A DNA stretch of 64,000 bases from Exobasidium rhododendri. Its lineage: Eukaryota > Basidiomycota > Exobasidiomycetes > Exobasidiales > Exobasidiaceae. How positions within the stretch are numbered: position 1 is the stretch's first letter; every line of letters begins with the position of its first letter. Location of the stretch: assembly GCA_026210745.1 (NCBI GenBank), contig CP110630.1:5518001-5582000 (forward strand). The letters are read 5' to 3'. This document shows, in pieces, positions 32,616-43,696 of this stretch. The position numbers were made by a program, and so were the translations under genes. The notes under the pieces are model-generated. The model saw only the letters and a list, made by a program, of their open reading frames with translations. It ran no database searches and was not told the origin of the DNA.

Positions 32616-33977
32616 ATGCCTTCTGGGTCCGCTAGAATATCATCCTTCTTTACGGCGTCAAGCAGTAGTAGTCGAGGCACGCTGTCGTCGGATGATGCGG
32701 CAATGCAGAGGGCAATCAGGTTGTCGGCGGCAGAAGCCAAGTCAGCGGCATTGAGTGAAGACGAGCTGATACAGCAAGCTCTTGAGGCAAGCATGGCGGA
32801 TGTGGACAGCAAAGTCACTGTGAAAAGGCCGCGATCAGAGAGCTTTACAACGGAGGAAGAATTGGCCAATTCTGAACCCAAGAGGAATAAGATCGAAGTT
32901 GTGGATCCTTTCCAGACCGTGTCCATCGCAGGGGACGACATCGCATTCACACCAGAGTCGTTCAACGAAAAGAGCGAGATCATAAATAGGTTTGATGGGA
33001 GTCTTGACTTATTGTATTGTAAAGGGTGGATAAAGAGACCAGAAAGGCAGCAGCTGCAAGATTGGATGCTAAACGAGATGACTTGGCATCGAGTGAGTCG
33101 ATGAAGCCTGAGAACGTCGTTCATCTCCAAGTAGGTGCCTAGACATGAGTAAGCTGAAGTGGGGTGGTCTTCGCCAGGTTTCCTACACCAAAGTTCGTAG
33201 CAAGCAGAAGATCATTACTCCGAGGTTCACCGCTACTTTTGGGAAAGACGATACTGGCGCGTCTGATTCAGAGTATCCGGTGAAGCCAAAGGTCATACCA
33301 CCCATTCTCGGACAACTTCAAGCAGAATGTGAGCTGAGCAAGACGGTACAAGGAAGTAGTGTCAGAAGAATGCTGACTTGTAGCTCGTGCTCTCTTCGAT
33401 CTCAGTGCAAAGGAAGTCCGCATCTCGATTCAATACCATCATTGTCAATTTCTATCAAGATGGAAGTGACAGCATTTCATATCACGCTGACGACGAGACC
33501 TTCCTTGGTCCTTTACCCACCATTGCTTCTCTTTCACTGGGTTCGTCGAGGGATTTCTTCTTGCGAAGGAAATTTGGTCAAGGCAGCGAACCCAGCAAGG
33601 CACAACACTATACGAAGGGAGTCGGTCCTGCTGCTACTAGACCGACAGAAAAGATGAAACTAGACGATGGAGATCTCATCATCATGAAAGGAAAGACACA
33701 AGCAGAGTGGGAACACTCCATTCCGAAGCGAGCAAATGCAGGAGGACGAATCAACCTAACCTTTCGGAAAGTCGTTTCAGTCAAAGGAACTAACAGTGAG
33801 TGGCATTTGTCAAGTAAAGTCGACGTTGACATCGAAAAGAAAACGTAGTGTTGACGGTGGAGTGCTTTTCCAGACTTTCAACGCTACAACCGAGGTCTGC
33901 CCACGGACGATGACACTCGCACGTATAGATGGGACGCCAAGAAGAGGAGGATGGTGCCTGGACTTGGTGGAATATGA
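32616..33977 (+). CDS. AlkB-family Fe(II)/2-oxoglutarate dioxygenase with N-terminal PIP-like box and two UIMs
   Basis: Four exons: 32616-33092, 33178-33328, 33406-33795 and 33874-33977, giving 373 residues. The C-terminal half is an ALKBH2/3-type demethylase. It has the HxD iron ligands His236/Asp238 in YHADDE, the distal His313 (WEHSIPK), and the 2-oxoglutarate arginines in GGRINLTFR, preceded by FNTIIVNFYQDGSDSI. Such enzymes remove alkyl groups from N1-methyladenine and N3-methylcytosine. The N-terminus is unusual. Residues 5-12 (SARISSFF) resemble a PCNA-interacting box lacking its Gln. Residues 26-41 and 48-62 (SEDELIQQALEASMAD) fit the ubiquitin-interacting motif, with the Ala-x-x-x-Ser core at 33/37 and 55/59. 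The C-terminal YRWDAKKRRMVPG is typical of fungal members. Confidence 0.88.
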
Positions 33978-34042
33978 TGAGAGAAGGGGACAATGTCTTT
34001 CGCTTGCTTGTATCACTTGTTTCCACTAAGCTTTGTTTTTCC

Positions 34043-34075
34043 GATGGAGAGGGAGAGGGAGAGGGAGAGGGAGGC
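34043..34075. repeat. Short GAGAGG minisatellite
   Basis: About five hexamer units of GGGAGA lie between the alkB gene and the TAF8-like gene. They are purine-only on the plus strand. Confidence 0.85.
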
Positions 34076-34200
34076 ATACGTCCCACAAGCAGTTGAAAAG
34101 CGCGTGTTGCGCCAGGACGTGCGCACTCCCATAGCAATTTCATTTTTCTAGTTGACTTTTCACCACACCATCGCAAGGCAGAAGAAGGACAACAGGCAGG

Positions 34201-36135
34201 ATGCAGCCCCCTCACCTGTCCTATCCTTCTTCTTCCACATCCGTTCACGCTTCCTCGTACATCACACACTTTGTACACTCCCTCCTCAACTCTGCCGGCT
34301 TTTCCAAGAGCAGTGCTCAAGCAGTTCAGCTTCTGACTGAAGTCTTTGAACGCTATCTGCTGCTGCTAGGCAGTACGTCCAAACATTACAGCAACCATGT
34401 TGGAAGATCGATTGGGACTGTGCACGATGTAGAGAGATCCTTGAATGACCTCGGCACTTCGACAGATATACTTCAGAGCTGGTTTGAAGATGAAGGTGGC
34501 GACATTGCCGGGAAATGGCTGGACGTTGGGCAGGAGGATGGTTTGGTGTATGATTCGGAATTGTCAAATTCGAGCCAGTTGAGGGGTGAGTCTGCTCTTT
34601 CTCTTCTATGCTTCCCTCTATGCACTGACTGATGCTTCATGGTCGCTTCTCTCTCTCTCTTGTCACGTCCAGAACGTAATCGCCTTGGCAAGGTTTCAAG
34701 TACCGAGCGAGAAGAGGTGACGATGCACTACGACACTGTAGATGAAGACCAACAGGCCGATCTGGAGGCTATCATGCTGCTGGAGGATTCGAGCGAGGAT
34801 GAAGAGGCGGAGGAAGCGACGGAGGAGAAGGGAGCAATGGACGTGGGAACAGAAGCAGCAATGACTCCTCCTCCACCTTACACTAAAGGAAGGTCGTCGA
34901 ATGGCAGACGAGATATCAGTAGTTGTTATCCGCCGATCTACAAAAGAAGGAAGCTCAACTCGTCTTCGATAGACTATGTTCCAGCCTTCCTGCCAGACTT
35001 TCCTGGAGCGAGTCATGCTGATGGTGCGCAAGAAGCGGACGCAGAATTTCAGACTTACAGAGAAAATAGGGTGCAAATGGGAGAAGATAGGAAGGCTCTT
35101 CTCGATAACGAGCTGGCGGTACTGAAGCAAGAATCGAGTAGAGAAGACCATGCGGCCTTAGCACCAGCTATAGTCGACGAAGCGACGAACATAGCCAAGA
35201 GAACAACAGAGGATAGCTGGCAACGTGCTGTAGAATTCGCCTCATCAACACTTGCAACGCAGCAGAGCATCGATGATCTACCGGAGCCGATCTTACCTGA
35301 TGATGACGAAGAGGATGCGCAGGTCGTTCTTCAGGCGTCAGGTCATCGCACGTTTGCTAGCGACTATCTTGCTTTGGTGTCGGAAGCCAACAGTGTTCCA
35401 CCGACGCTATTGACGCCAGTAGGAAGTGCGTCCTTTAACGCTCTTCACCAGAGAAGAAACTTGGCCAATCTGCTGTCCGACTCCAACAAGTACGTCCCAT
35501 GTGATACTATCTTCGCCTCCATTGATGTTCGTCCAAGTGCAGTACCCTTCCAACCAGGACCTTCACTTCTGATCACTCCACCCACCAGTACGAACCCTGC
35601 CCCGACATTTACACCGATTCGTCCCAATGGGAGAGAAATGATTTCGTCAAGTACGATCAACAATTCCCTACACCCTATCTGCAAGCACAGGACACCAAAC
35701 AATGTCTTCAACTGCAGTAGGGCGTTAAGTGGTGGATGGAGTAGTGACATCTTCAGGAGAGTGACAAGGATACACGATCCCGTCCCTATTCTCGACGAAC
35801 GACATGCCGAACGAGTCTTCCATGGCTTACAGGCGCCGAAAGAACAGCTGAATGACAGTAATAGCTACCTACGAGAAGCGCTCGACGTCTTGAAACAAAA
35901 GAGAGCAGAAGAAATGAAGGATGGAGGTAGCAGCGGAACGTTGGCAGAGCGGCAGAGTCAACTAGGTATCAACACTAGTCGCGACAGAGCGAGAGTCAAG
36001 AACGGCACACTTGTTCAGACGTGGAATTGGATGAACCGAGATTATACAGATCCAATGCTGCCCGGCAAAAAGTACCCCAACGGGACGACCGGCGTGATCA
36101 TCCACGAGATAAGCAATCATGACACTACTAGTAGC

Positions 36136-36187
<52 letters not shown>

Positions 36188-36243
36188 CCGTCGACGAGAT
36201 GGATGAAAGTCGGCAGCGATTTGACTCGCTTCAAGATCGTTGA
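34201..36243 (+). CDS. TAF8-like TFIID subunit (BTP histone fold plus TAF8 C-terminal motif)
   Basis: Two exons, 34201-34585 and 34673-36243, encode 651 residues. Residues about 18-85 (THFVHSLLNSAGFSKSSAQA ... DVERSLNDLG) are a bromodomain-associated (BTP) histone fold as in TAF3, TAF8 and Spt7. Downstream, DYVPAFLPDFPGASH resembles the Pro-rich C-terminal signature of TAF8, which favours TAF8 over TAF3; no PHD finger is present. Acidic stretches (EDSSEDEEAEEATEE) and a long disordered tail follow. The tail ends in about 17 consecutive Asn codons (AAC repeat) shortly before the stop. TAF8 would pair with TAF10 in TFIID and help TAF2 join. The exact TAF assignment is an inference. Confidence 0.6.
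36135..36187 (+). repeat. AAC trinucleotide repeat encoding poly-Asn
   Basis: A pure AAC run lies inside the TAF8-like coding region, about 20 codons before the stop, and gives an uninterrupted Asn tract. Confidence 0.92.
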
Positions 36244-36366
36244 AAAGGGGGGCTTAGATCTCGCGTGGTGGGAGATGGCCGTGTCGTTATTGTTACATGC
36301 ACATCTCATGATGGCTGAATTTCCTGTACTACAATGAAGGAAGAGGACGTCTATCCATTCGCTTGA

Positions 36367-38802
36367 CTACCTCTTTGATGAAGTGCGAATTGTATGACCG
36401 CCCTTGTCGCCAAATAGTAAGCTTCCAGCGGGGTCGTCTACCTCTGAATTCTCACTGAACATGTTCTTTCGAGGTGAGGGTGAGAATTCTGTGCCGGTGG
36501 CCGTTGGGCTCAATTCGCTACCATCATGACCGAACGGGTTGCCCCCTTCAGAAGAAGACGCTGTGTTGCCAGTCAAATGCATTCCCAGTGAGTCGATACC
36601 CTCAAACTTTTCCCAGGGCTTTAGATAAGAAGGAGAATGGCCTTCGTCGTGGGCGCTGACGAGGATGTCATCTTGACGAGGATGATGAAGGTAATGATCA
36701 TTCGATGACAGAGAAGACAGGGCTGGTTCCTCTGCTCCGTCCTGCCAAGGAGTGGTAATGGTGGGAATGGAGCGCAGTGTTCCTTCTCCGAATCCATTGG
36801 TGAGAATGCCATCATCGTCCTCATCGTCCTGGATCGCTCTGCTCTCCGTACTGACTTCCTTCACGTGGGACAACGAGGAGTCTTCGGGTGTGAAGAAGGA
36901 GTCCTTTTGACCATCTCTGCTCATCGCTCGGTAAAGGCCATCCTTCTTCCTGCCCAGTAGAGTGCTGGCCCAGTTGTTGGTGCTCCCCTTTTCGTTTCCT
37001 GCACTGTTGGAGTCCGCTGTCCCACCTTGTTGATTGGGCTTGTTGGTATCAAACGTTGGTAACGCAAGAGAGGAACTGGAGCGAGCGAGCGATGTTCCGA
37101 TGGAATGCAGACGACTCCTCTTCGTGGTTGATTCTGCTTTGCTTGCATTCTCGCTTCCAGTAGTGGCATCCGCCGAAGAAGTGGAAGCCGCGTACGATTC
37201 CGACCTCATGAACGGTATCCTTGCGGCAATTCCGCTCCGAGATGCTGGCCGATCCGCCATTTGGTTCTTCTCTTCTTTACTCGTCGAATCGCCCTTCTGC
37301 ACAAGTGTGCCAAGACTCTCACGACCTTGGAAGCCTGACTTGGGTATCTTGGGTGAGGATAGACTTCGATTTCTTGTCACTTCTCTCGGCGGCAACGGAG
37401 GCTCTACAATTCTTCGCACAGGTGCTTGCGAAGAGGCCGGCGGCGGCGGCGGAGGAGCAGCTCTACTCTTGATAGAAGCCGGTCTATGTATTGTTGGACT
37501 GATTTGCGGTGGTGCAGCCTGATACAAAGCCGATCTCGCCTTGAGCAGTACATCGTGTTGTGCTTCCACCCACGCGAGGTGGACATCCATGTACTCCCTG
37601 AGGATAGCTACACCTGAACTTGGTCCTTTCTGCTCTGACTCTCGCAGTATCTCCACCCTCGTTTCAAGATCATCGACTGCTTCCTCGCTGGAGAACAATG
37701 ACAGGAGTCAGGGCAGTGTCGAAAGGAAGAGAGATTGACACTGAACATACTCACTACGTTGCCCTTGCCATCCTGGCTTCAATCTCTGTGTCTCGTTTCG
37801 CCTTCTCGCCCTTGTCTCTCGCTTTCTCCCGCCTCTTCTCTGCTGCTTCCATTTTGTCTCTGGCAGCCTCGGTAGCTGTCTCGTTGCTTTTCAAAGCTTC
37901 AATTGCTGCTTGAGATCGTGCTAGCCTGTTCAGGAGCGTGTTCGAAAGGGACGTGGTATACTCGGACTGCAGCTGACCCAGGGCAAGGTGGACGGCTGAC
38001 AAATGAGACAAATGAGAAGCTGGGAGGGTAGAACGCACCATCAATCATAAGATCACGCTTTTCTTTTCTGAAATCTGAATTGAATGCTCACCATAGTCTT
38101 CATTTCTCTTCAACTGTATCGCTTCTTGTGCGTTTTCACTTTCACTCCGAATGTAGGTGTTCGCGCAACTAGCCATAGCAAGACCCAGTGCATCTATAGG
38201 CAGGACTTTGTCTTTATGATTCGCAGCACTTCTCGATCCCTCCTCTGCTGCTTGCGAAACAAGAGGTGAAGATGCGGCATAGGTTGTTCTGCACGCTTCT
38301 TTCGCCTCGTCCAGTGTCATGGCGATCTCCAGGGCAGAAGCGGCGTTCATTTCAAATGGCAACGACTTTTTCTTGTCTGAGGTAAGTTTTGGACAGCGAC
38401 TCAAAGCTTAGTGCGTAGTAAGAAAAGAAGTCGAAGATCATGATGACTCACTGAAAGAGGACCAATACGCTTCTGCGGCCGAGTAAAGTCTTTCATTGGT
38501 CTGTCTTCGGATCTCGATATCTTTCGCCAATGTTCCTGCCCCTTTTCCTTGCCTGTCCTTCTCTTGCGACGTCTGCCGCGCGGAATTAGAGGTGTCAGTG
38601 TTTCCGTCGTAGTTATCCGATGATTCGTATCGGTCGTCTGCGACAGCGAGGTCACTTGTCCGAGTGGGAGGGGACTTGTTGACGCTATTCGATGACCACT
38701 AAAGATAAAGGCCCGATTCAGATTGACTTCTATGCAGAGGCAAAGGCACTACCCTTCAACACTCACCAGTCTGTTCAGCTTACGGGAAGGTAGTGTTGGC
38801 AT
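36367..38802 (-). CDS. Predicted BAR-domain-like coiled-coil protein
   Basis: Five exons: 38802-38767, 38698-38452, 38376-38092, 37995-37755 and 37687-36367, giving 709 residues. About residues 75-320 form long, charged, heptad-like helices: NERLYSAAEAYWSSF, LARSQAAIEALKSNE, AAEKRREKARDKGEKAK and HLAWVEAQHDVLLKARSAL. Their arrangement suggests a BAR-type membrane-curving dimer. The C-terminal half is disordered, Ser-rich and contains a PPPPPPASS run, a possible SH3 or profilin target. BAR proteins act in endocytosis or eisosome-like structures. I could not match a named fungal member, so the class rests on helix pattern only. Exon joins were set by frame and GT-AG borders; the 36-base first exon is the least certain. 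Confidence 0.55.
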
Positions 38803-39306
38803 AGTGGGTACGATCAAGGGTGAGGGTCAAGAAGGGAAAGAGAGGAGAAAGAAAGATACTTCTTCAAAAGGAGGCTTGTAGGTGCGTCTTGGAGCTCCGA
38901 TGGCCTATGTACACAGTGTCGTATGCCAAGACTTTTGTCCAGCTGATGGAAGAAAAAGTGGGAGTGAAATGATCTTGGAGGAACAACAGCGACGATGATG
39001 ATTAGAGCCGAGAGATGGCTGCTTATAGTAATTGCGCGAGGATCGGAAGGGAATGAGAGTACTGATAGATAGGGACCCTCGGTGATATGCTGCTGCTTCT
39101 CATGAGCTTAATTAGGGGCCGTGCACATTTGGACTCCAACTTCAAGTGCCAAAAAGGCCATGTGTCACGAATCAAGGAGCACGCGAACGTCGCCCCGTCT
39201 CAATCTCTCCCGATTTGTGCGTTGATGACCGAGATCACCATCAGGTTCTGCCCTCCTTGTCGTACTGTCTCGACTCCACTGCAGTAGCGCGGCAACAACA
39301 ATTAAG
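38803..39306. promoter_or_regulatory. Divergent promoter of the BAR-like gene and NDUFA6
   Basis: These 504 bases lie between divergent starts. No protein-like frame or known site is recognised. Confidence 0.5.
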
Positions 39307-39892
39307 ATGAGGCCGACCTTAACCCTTGCCGTCACCATCCCATCTCGACTGGCTATGGTCTCGAAAGTATCGGCTTCTCGAGCAGAGGCTAGATCAAGGG
39401 CCCTCGCACTATACAGAGACTTCTATCGTAGCTGTCCCGAGATCTGCGCTCTCTATGCCTTGGACGTGCCACCTTCAACGCTGCGAGCGAAATATAGAGA
39501 AAAATTCGAGCAGGCTAAAGACGTAGACAACCTAGCAGTCATCGACATCATGTTGCATAAAGGAAGAGTAGAATTTCAAGAAACAATTAATGCCTGGAAG
39601 CAGATCCCACATATGATGAAGCTGTTCGCTGAGGAAGAGGTAAGTGTCGTGAGGGGAACTTAGCCAGTCTTTTCATGATCTGAAGCTGACTATTACTCTT
39701 TCCATATGGCTCACTTCATGATGACAGGCGCCTGGTGAGTCATCGTTCCATGTCACGTATGTACCGCGAGAGTCGCTGAATGCTTTTCCCCCCTTTCATT
39801 TCTGTTTTGCAGCACTACCCGTCACCTTCCTCGATCGGTTCTACTCAGGCAAGGACGAGGGTCGCGGAACTACTGGCAAGGCCAGTCAGTAA
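39307..39892 (+). CDS. Complex I LYR subunit NDUFA6 (B14)
   Basis: Three exons: 39307-39639, 39728-39734 (only 7 bases) and 39813-39892, giving 139 residues. The LYR motif is in ALALYRDFYRSCPEI. YREKFEQAKDV, IDIMLHKGRVEFQETINAWKQ and the tail LPVTFLDRFYSGKDE match fungal NDUFA6. The subunit belongs to the matrix arm of NADH:ubiquinone oxidoreductase and binds the mitochondrial acyl carrier protein. The 7-base exon (GCGCCTG) has a consensus acceptor before it and GTGAGT after it, and is required to keep the conserved tail in frame. A second Met at residue 17 is an alternative start. Confidence 0.9.
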
Positions 39893-40199
39893 GCACAACG
39901 ATTGGCTTGATTCATCTCACTGTACTGGTCACGCAATATATTATACACTTCTTACACGACTGCGTCGACTACTACAATGAAGAAGTTTGCTCGCCAAATA
40001 GCAAGAGCCATGTTCCTCGGTGTTGCTGAGTAGTATACAGGAGCATGATGCAGAACTTGTGACAGTGTGCATCTGCTCGCAGCCGGACGTCGTTAATATC
40101 CACCCCTTTCCTCTTTCAATCTTTTTTCGAATTGTATGTGGATCATTGCCACATGTGTGATAGTGATACCGTGTCTAGCACGCTCTGAGTCAAGCTTTT
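39893..40199. other. Convergent intergenic region
   Basis: These 307 bases lie between the 3' ends of NDUFA6 and EMC5. I see no gene or repeat. Confidence 0.5.
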
Positions 40200-40804
40200 T
40201 CAATCTATCGATTCGAAGAGTACAGGCCCTCTATGATTCAAGGCGATGAAGCTTGGTCGAGCATCTACCTCGTCGATGGTCCTGCCGACAAGAGGATCAG
40301 CTACTACGTTACGCTTCGTGAGATGAATGAAAAAAAGTACACTCACTTTCTCTTGTACTCTGATGCCCACGTAATCTCCCGCATCGGACTAGCAGTCAAT
40401 ACTGTTCCAGCAACGATGACGAATAGACTTGTGAATAGTTCGATCATGATCTGTGATGAGCGAGAGCAAGGCATGACGTATATCAGCGTTTGTCCATCCA
40501 CACCTCGGATATTGAGCTACTCGGTCGCCCTTGCAGCTCTTTGAGTCCTTTCACTGCTGTGCTGTGCTGTATCACCCTGCAATCTCGTTCGTATTCTTAT
40601 CCTCTAGCGCTCAACAGATGACTTGCAAGAAGCAGTATGCCACTCAACACTCACATCAACAGGAATAAGTTTGCTCGTCAACCCCAACGACTTTTGCAGG
40701 CCCAAAACTTCATAAGTCGAGTAAGCGGCGTGCAAGAATATTACAGATCCAATCGTTAAAATCCCCTTTGCCGCCAAGGATGCAGGTGGTGCAGGATCTG
40801 ACAT
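40200..40804 (-). CDS. EMC5: ER membrane protein complex subunit 5 (EMC5/MMGT)
   Basis: Three exons: 40804-40655, 40450-40347 and 40281-40200, giving 111 residues (human MMGT1 has 131). Two transmembrane helices: about 12-33 (KGILTIGSVIFLHAAYSTYEV) and 51-71 (IMIELFTSLFVIVAGTVL), linked by the short conserved IPVDI. The C-terminal block RPSFIALNHRGPVLFES corresponds to HPSFYVFNHRGRVLF of the human protein, which identifies it. EMC5 belongs to the ER insertase complex for tail-anchored and multipass proteins. The gene is too split to show as one open frame; only exon 1 does. Confidence 0.92.
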
Positions 40805-41336
40805 GGAGTTGTGCTCGGCTCGCCTGATTGATGCTTTGTTGATGATAGCAGCCTTGACACTCGCGAAAGGTAAATGCCGTCACCAAGTGGAACTTAAATC
40901 AGTCTCTGGTTCGAGAGCGAAGGAGGTGAAGTCCACGTGTGTTACATTAAAGGTCCTGCTAGTTTCCGCGTTTCATGTTGGAGGGGTGACGTTGCTCTTT
41001 CACCTCCCTTAGGTTGATGCTATCCTCTCCATCTCCGACTGGATGCCAGGATCCTCACCTTACACCTCTGTCTGACAATACAATTTCCACCCTTTCATGT
41101 CCATGGCTTGCTCTGCTACTGTTGAGGAAGATACACTTACCCCCTACAGGAGCGAAAGCGTCAGGTAAAAGATGGCAGCACACGGGAGTCAAAGCGGGAT
41201 CATCACCGATGCTTATCTCAAGGTCGATTCAGGATGTAGGAAGCAGGAAAAGCAATCGAATCCGAGCGACTGAAGTTCAGATAACTGAAACACTACGTTA
41301 CATAGTCCGCCGTTGTGCAGTCCTGTCCTGTGGACT
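40805..41336. promoter_or_regulatory. EMC5 promoter and 3' flank of the CDF transporter gene
   Basis: These 532 bases lie between tandem minus-strand genes. No coding frame of interest. Confidence 0.45.
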
Positions 41337-43175
41337 CTACTTCTCGAGGTGGCTCTCAGTGTCGAGTTGCACTCGGACTTCCTTAATCTGTGAGAATTGT
41401 AAGCAAAAGCATGGTCAGTATCACATCAAATGATTATACCTCACCGCCTCGCCTGCTTCTACTCACACCTTTATGTGATGCCATGATCTTCTCCCGAACT
41501 TTACTCTCTACGATACGAGCATTCTTCAGCTTGGTCTCTTCACTCATGACAAGAGTGACGTCTACAAAACTACTGACACCACTTCGGACTGCTCGCAAGT
41601 CAGTCCAGCCAATCAATCTGGTTGCATCTACGTTGCTTGTATTCTTTTCCGTCTCTGCCATGACTTCTTTAAGAGCATTCTCGAAGCCTTCAAGCACTTC
41701 AGGTTGTACGCCGCGATCGGACAAGTCTTGGAGAGCTCCAATGAGCAGTTCGGCACCTTGTTTCCCAATCAGTCCAGCGACGAGTAGTCCTCCCAATGGA
41801 TCCAAGACCGGAAATCCAAGGTAAGAACCTCCTATGGCCAAAAAAGTCACACCAGACGATAGTGAATCGGAACGATGATGGATGGCGTTTGCTTCGAGGA
41901 CGCTACTGTTCTCCTCTTTTGCAATCTTGAGCGTAGCCCGATACAGCCATTCCTTGACCAGGATGCTAATCAGGGCGAACCACATTGCGTTTGGATCCAA
42001 TAAATTGCTCTGATCATGGCCCAAGTGAGCTTTTGCTGCTTCACCCGCTTCTACAGCAGCTCCTGCCGCATTGTGGTGATCATGCACGAGACCACCAGCG
42101 AGCTTTGCCCAATCGCTAGTCAAGGAGCCTAGAGCTCGTAGACCTGAAGGGGCATTTTCAAGAGCTGGTTGCAAGACGTCCAAGAGAAGACTGTAGCTGT
42201 GCATCCCGATCGCAAAGGCACCGGCTACCAACACGACCGAAACACCTAATCCGCCCATCGTTTCGAACTTGCCATACCCCATAGGATGTGTAAGCGAAGC
42301 TGGCTTTTGTGACATCTTCCAGCAAAACAGAGTCACCACATCGGAGAAGGTGTCCGATAAGCTGTGAGCTGCATCTGCCAGCAGTGAAGCACTGTGGAGC
42401 CACACCCCTGCCAACCCCTTGGTACCGCAAAGGACGAGGTTGGCTATAAGACCAACGACAGTGATGTTGCTGCCCCGATCACCTTAGGAGGAGATACAGA
42501 GTCGGACCTGGGTGAGAATGTGATTGCCTCTCCTATCACCGCACCTCGATGCTCACCTTTTCCCTTCAAGGCAGCGAGTAGCCGATCGGCCTCCTCTGCG
42601 CTTCCCTCCGCTCCATGACTGTGCGAGTGTGAATGTGAATGTACGTGTGGTAGCCAAGATGAAGAAGAGGAGCTGTGCTCATTCAGGTGGTTCCCTTCTC
42701 GAGACACCTCCCCAGCTGTCCTCTTTCGCAAAGAGTCTGCATTGGTCTGACTGTGGCTGGCCAGGTCTGACATGATACTTGTATCCTTTTGCAAAGATAG
42801 CGGATCGAGTGCCTTGTTTGGTAAGAAAGATGATGAAGCAGTAGATGACTCTTGCGCCGGCCGCCGACCTGAACCGAAAGCAAAGAACTTTGAAACAGGT
42901 GCTCTGATGTAGGCAGCGCGGTTGTCTGTAGGTGGGTAACGTATCAGACGCGGAGGACCTATACGGGGAGGAGGTTGTGCCGATGTGTCTTGTAGTTTAG
43001 AGGGGTTCGGTACGGCTTGGCTCAGCTTGATCTTCGTAGTCGTAGCTCGATCGCCACTCTTTCTAGCCGAAGTAAACGAGGTTTTGGGCGTGTGCGTTGA
43101 TTTAGGCCGAAATGAGATTACTGATGGAGATTTGAGGCAGATGCGGCGGCGTGAAAGGATGGAGATCCGCAACAT
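41337..43175 (-). CDS. Mitochondrial CDF-family metal transporter (Mmt1/2-like)
   Basis: Three exons: 43175-42557, 42482-41467 and 41387-41337, giving 561 residues. The Arg/Ser-rich N-terminus (MLRISILSRRRICLKS) looks like a mitochondrial presequence. A His-rich stretch, HVHSHSHSHSHG, precedes TM1. The cation-diffusion fold begins NITVVGLIANLVLCGTKG and carries HSASLLADAAHSLSDT, the HxxxD-type metal site of TM2. A second site in TM5 lies in EANAIHHRSDSLSS, and a cytoplasmic-type C-domain ends KEVRVQLDTE. This matches yeast Mmt1/Mmt2, implicated in mitochondrial iron export. A long Ala-rich loop (EAGEAAKAHLGHDQ) is inserted between TM3 and TM4. The intron-1 junction was chosen to restore TM1. 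Confidence 0.87.
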
Positions 43176-43696
43176 GCAAAGGGATCAAGACGCTCTTATC
43201 TACTATCGAGAACGGTCTCAATCCATACCCTCTCCACTTTTCTGGAGATGGGGAGAGGATGAAGGACCTGATCTTGAGAACAGCTACAGAGGTTGGGGAG
43301 GAAGTTGTTCGGTCGACGTGCGTGTTGCTCTCCTTTCTCTTTTCTTAAGCTTTCTTTAGTCTTCTCACTTCCCCTTACGGCTAGTGGCGCGTCTCCGGTG
43401 GTAATAATTCAGTGCGGCGATTTCCCCCATAACCGAAGGTATATATGTATACGGACAGGCGTGCAACGACGGCCTTGGCTACGGGGCTCTCAGAGCCGCT
43501 TCGTGATTGACAACGTCCATTACACACTCGAACGCTCGACTGTCAGGCGTCGATTGATGGCATTAGAATTCCATTATTCTCTTTGAAGGGAGATACTTCC
43601 ACCCTCCCTTTTCTGACGTATTCCACCTCATAATAAGAAATGGCTGGCTGAATAATGCTCACGCAACACTTTCTTTCGTCATGAGGGTGGACAGTG
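43176..43696. promoter_or_regulatory. Promoter of the CDF transporter gene and 3' flank of the cysteine-rich gene
   Basis: These 521 bases lie between tandem minus-strand genes. I see no coding frame or repeat of note. Confidence 0.45.
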
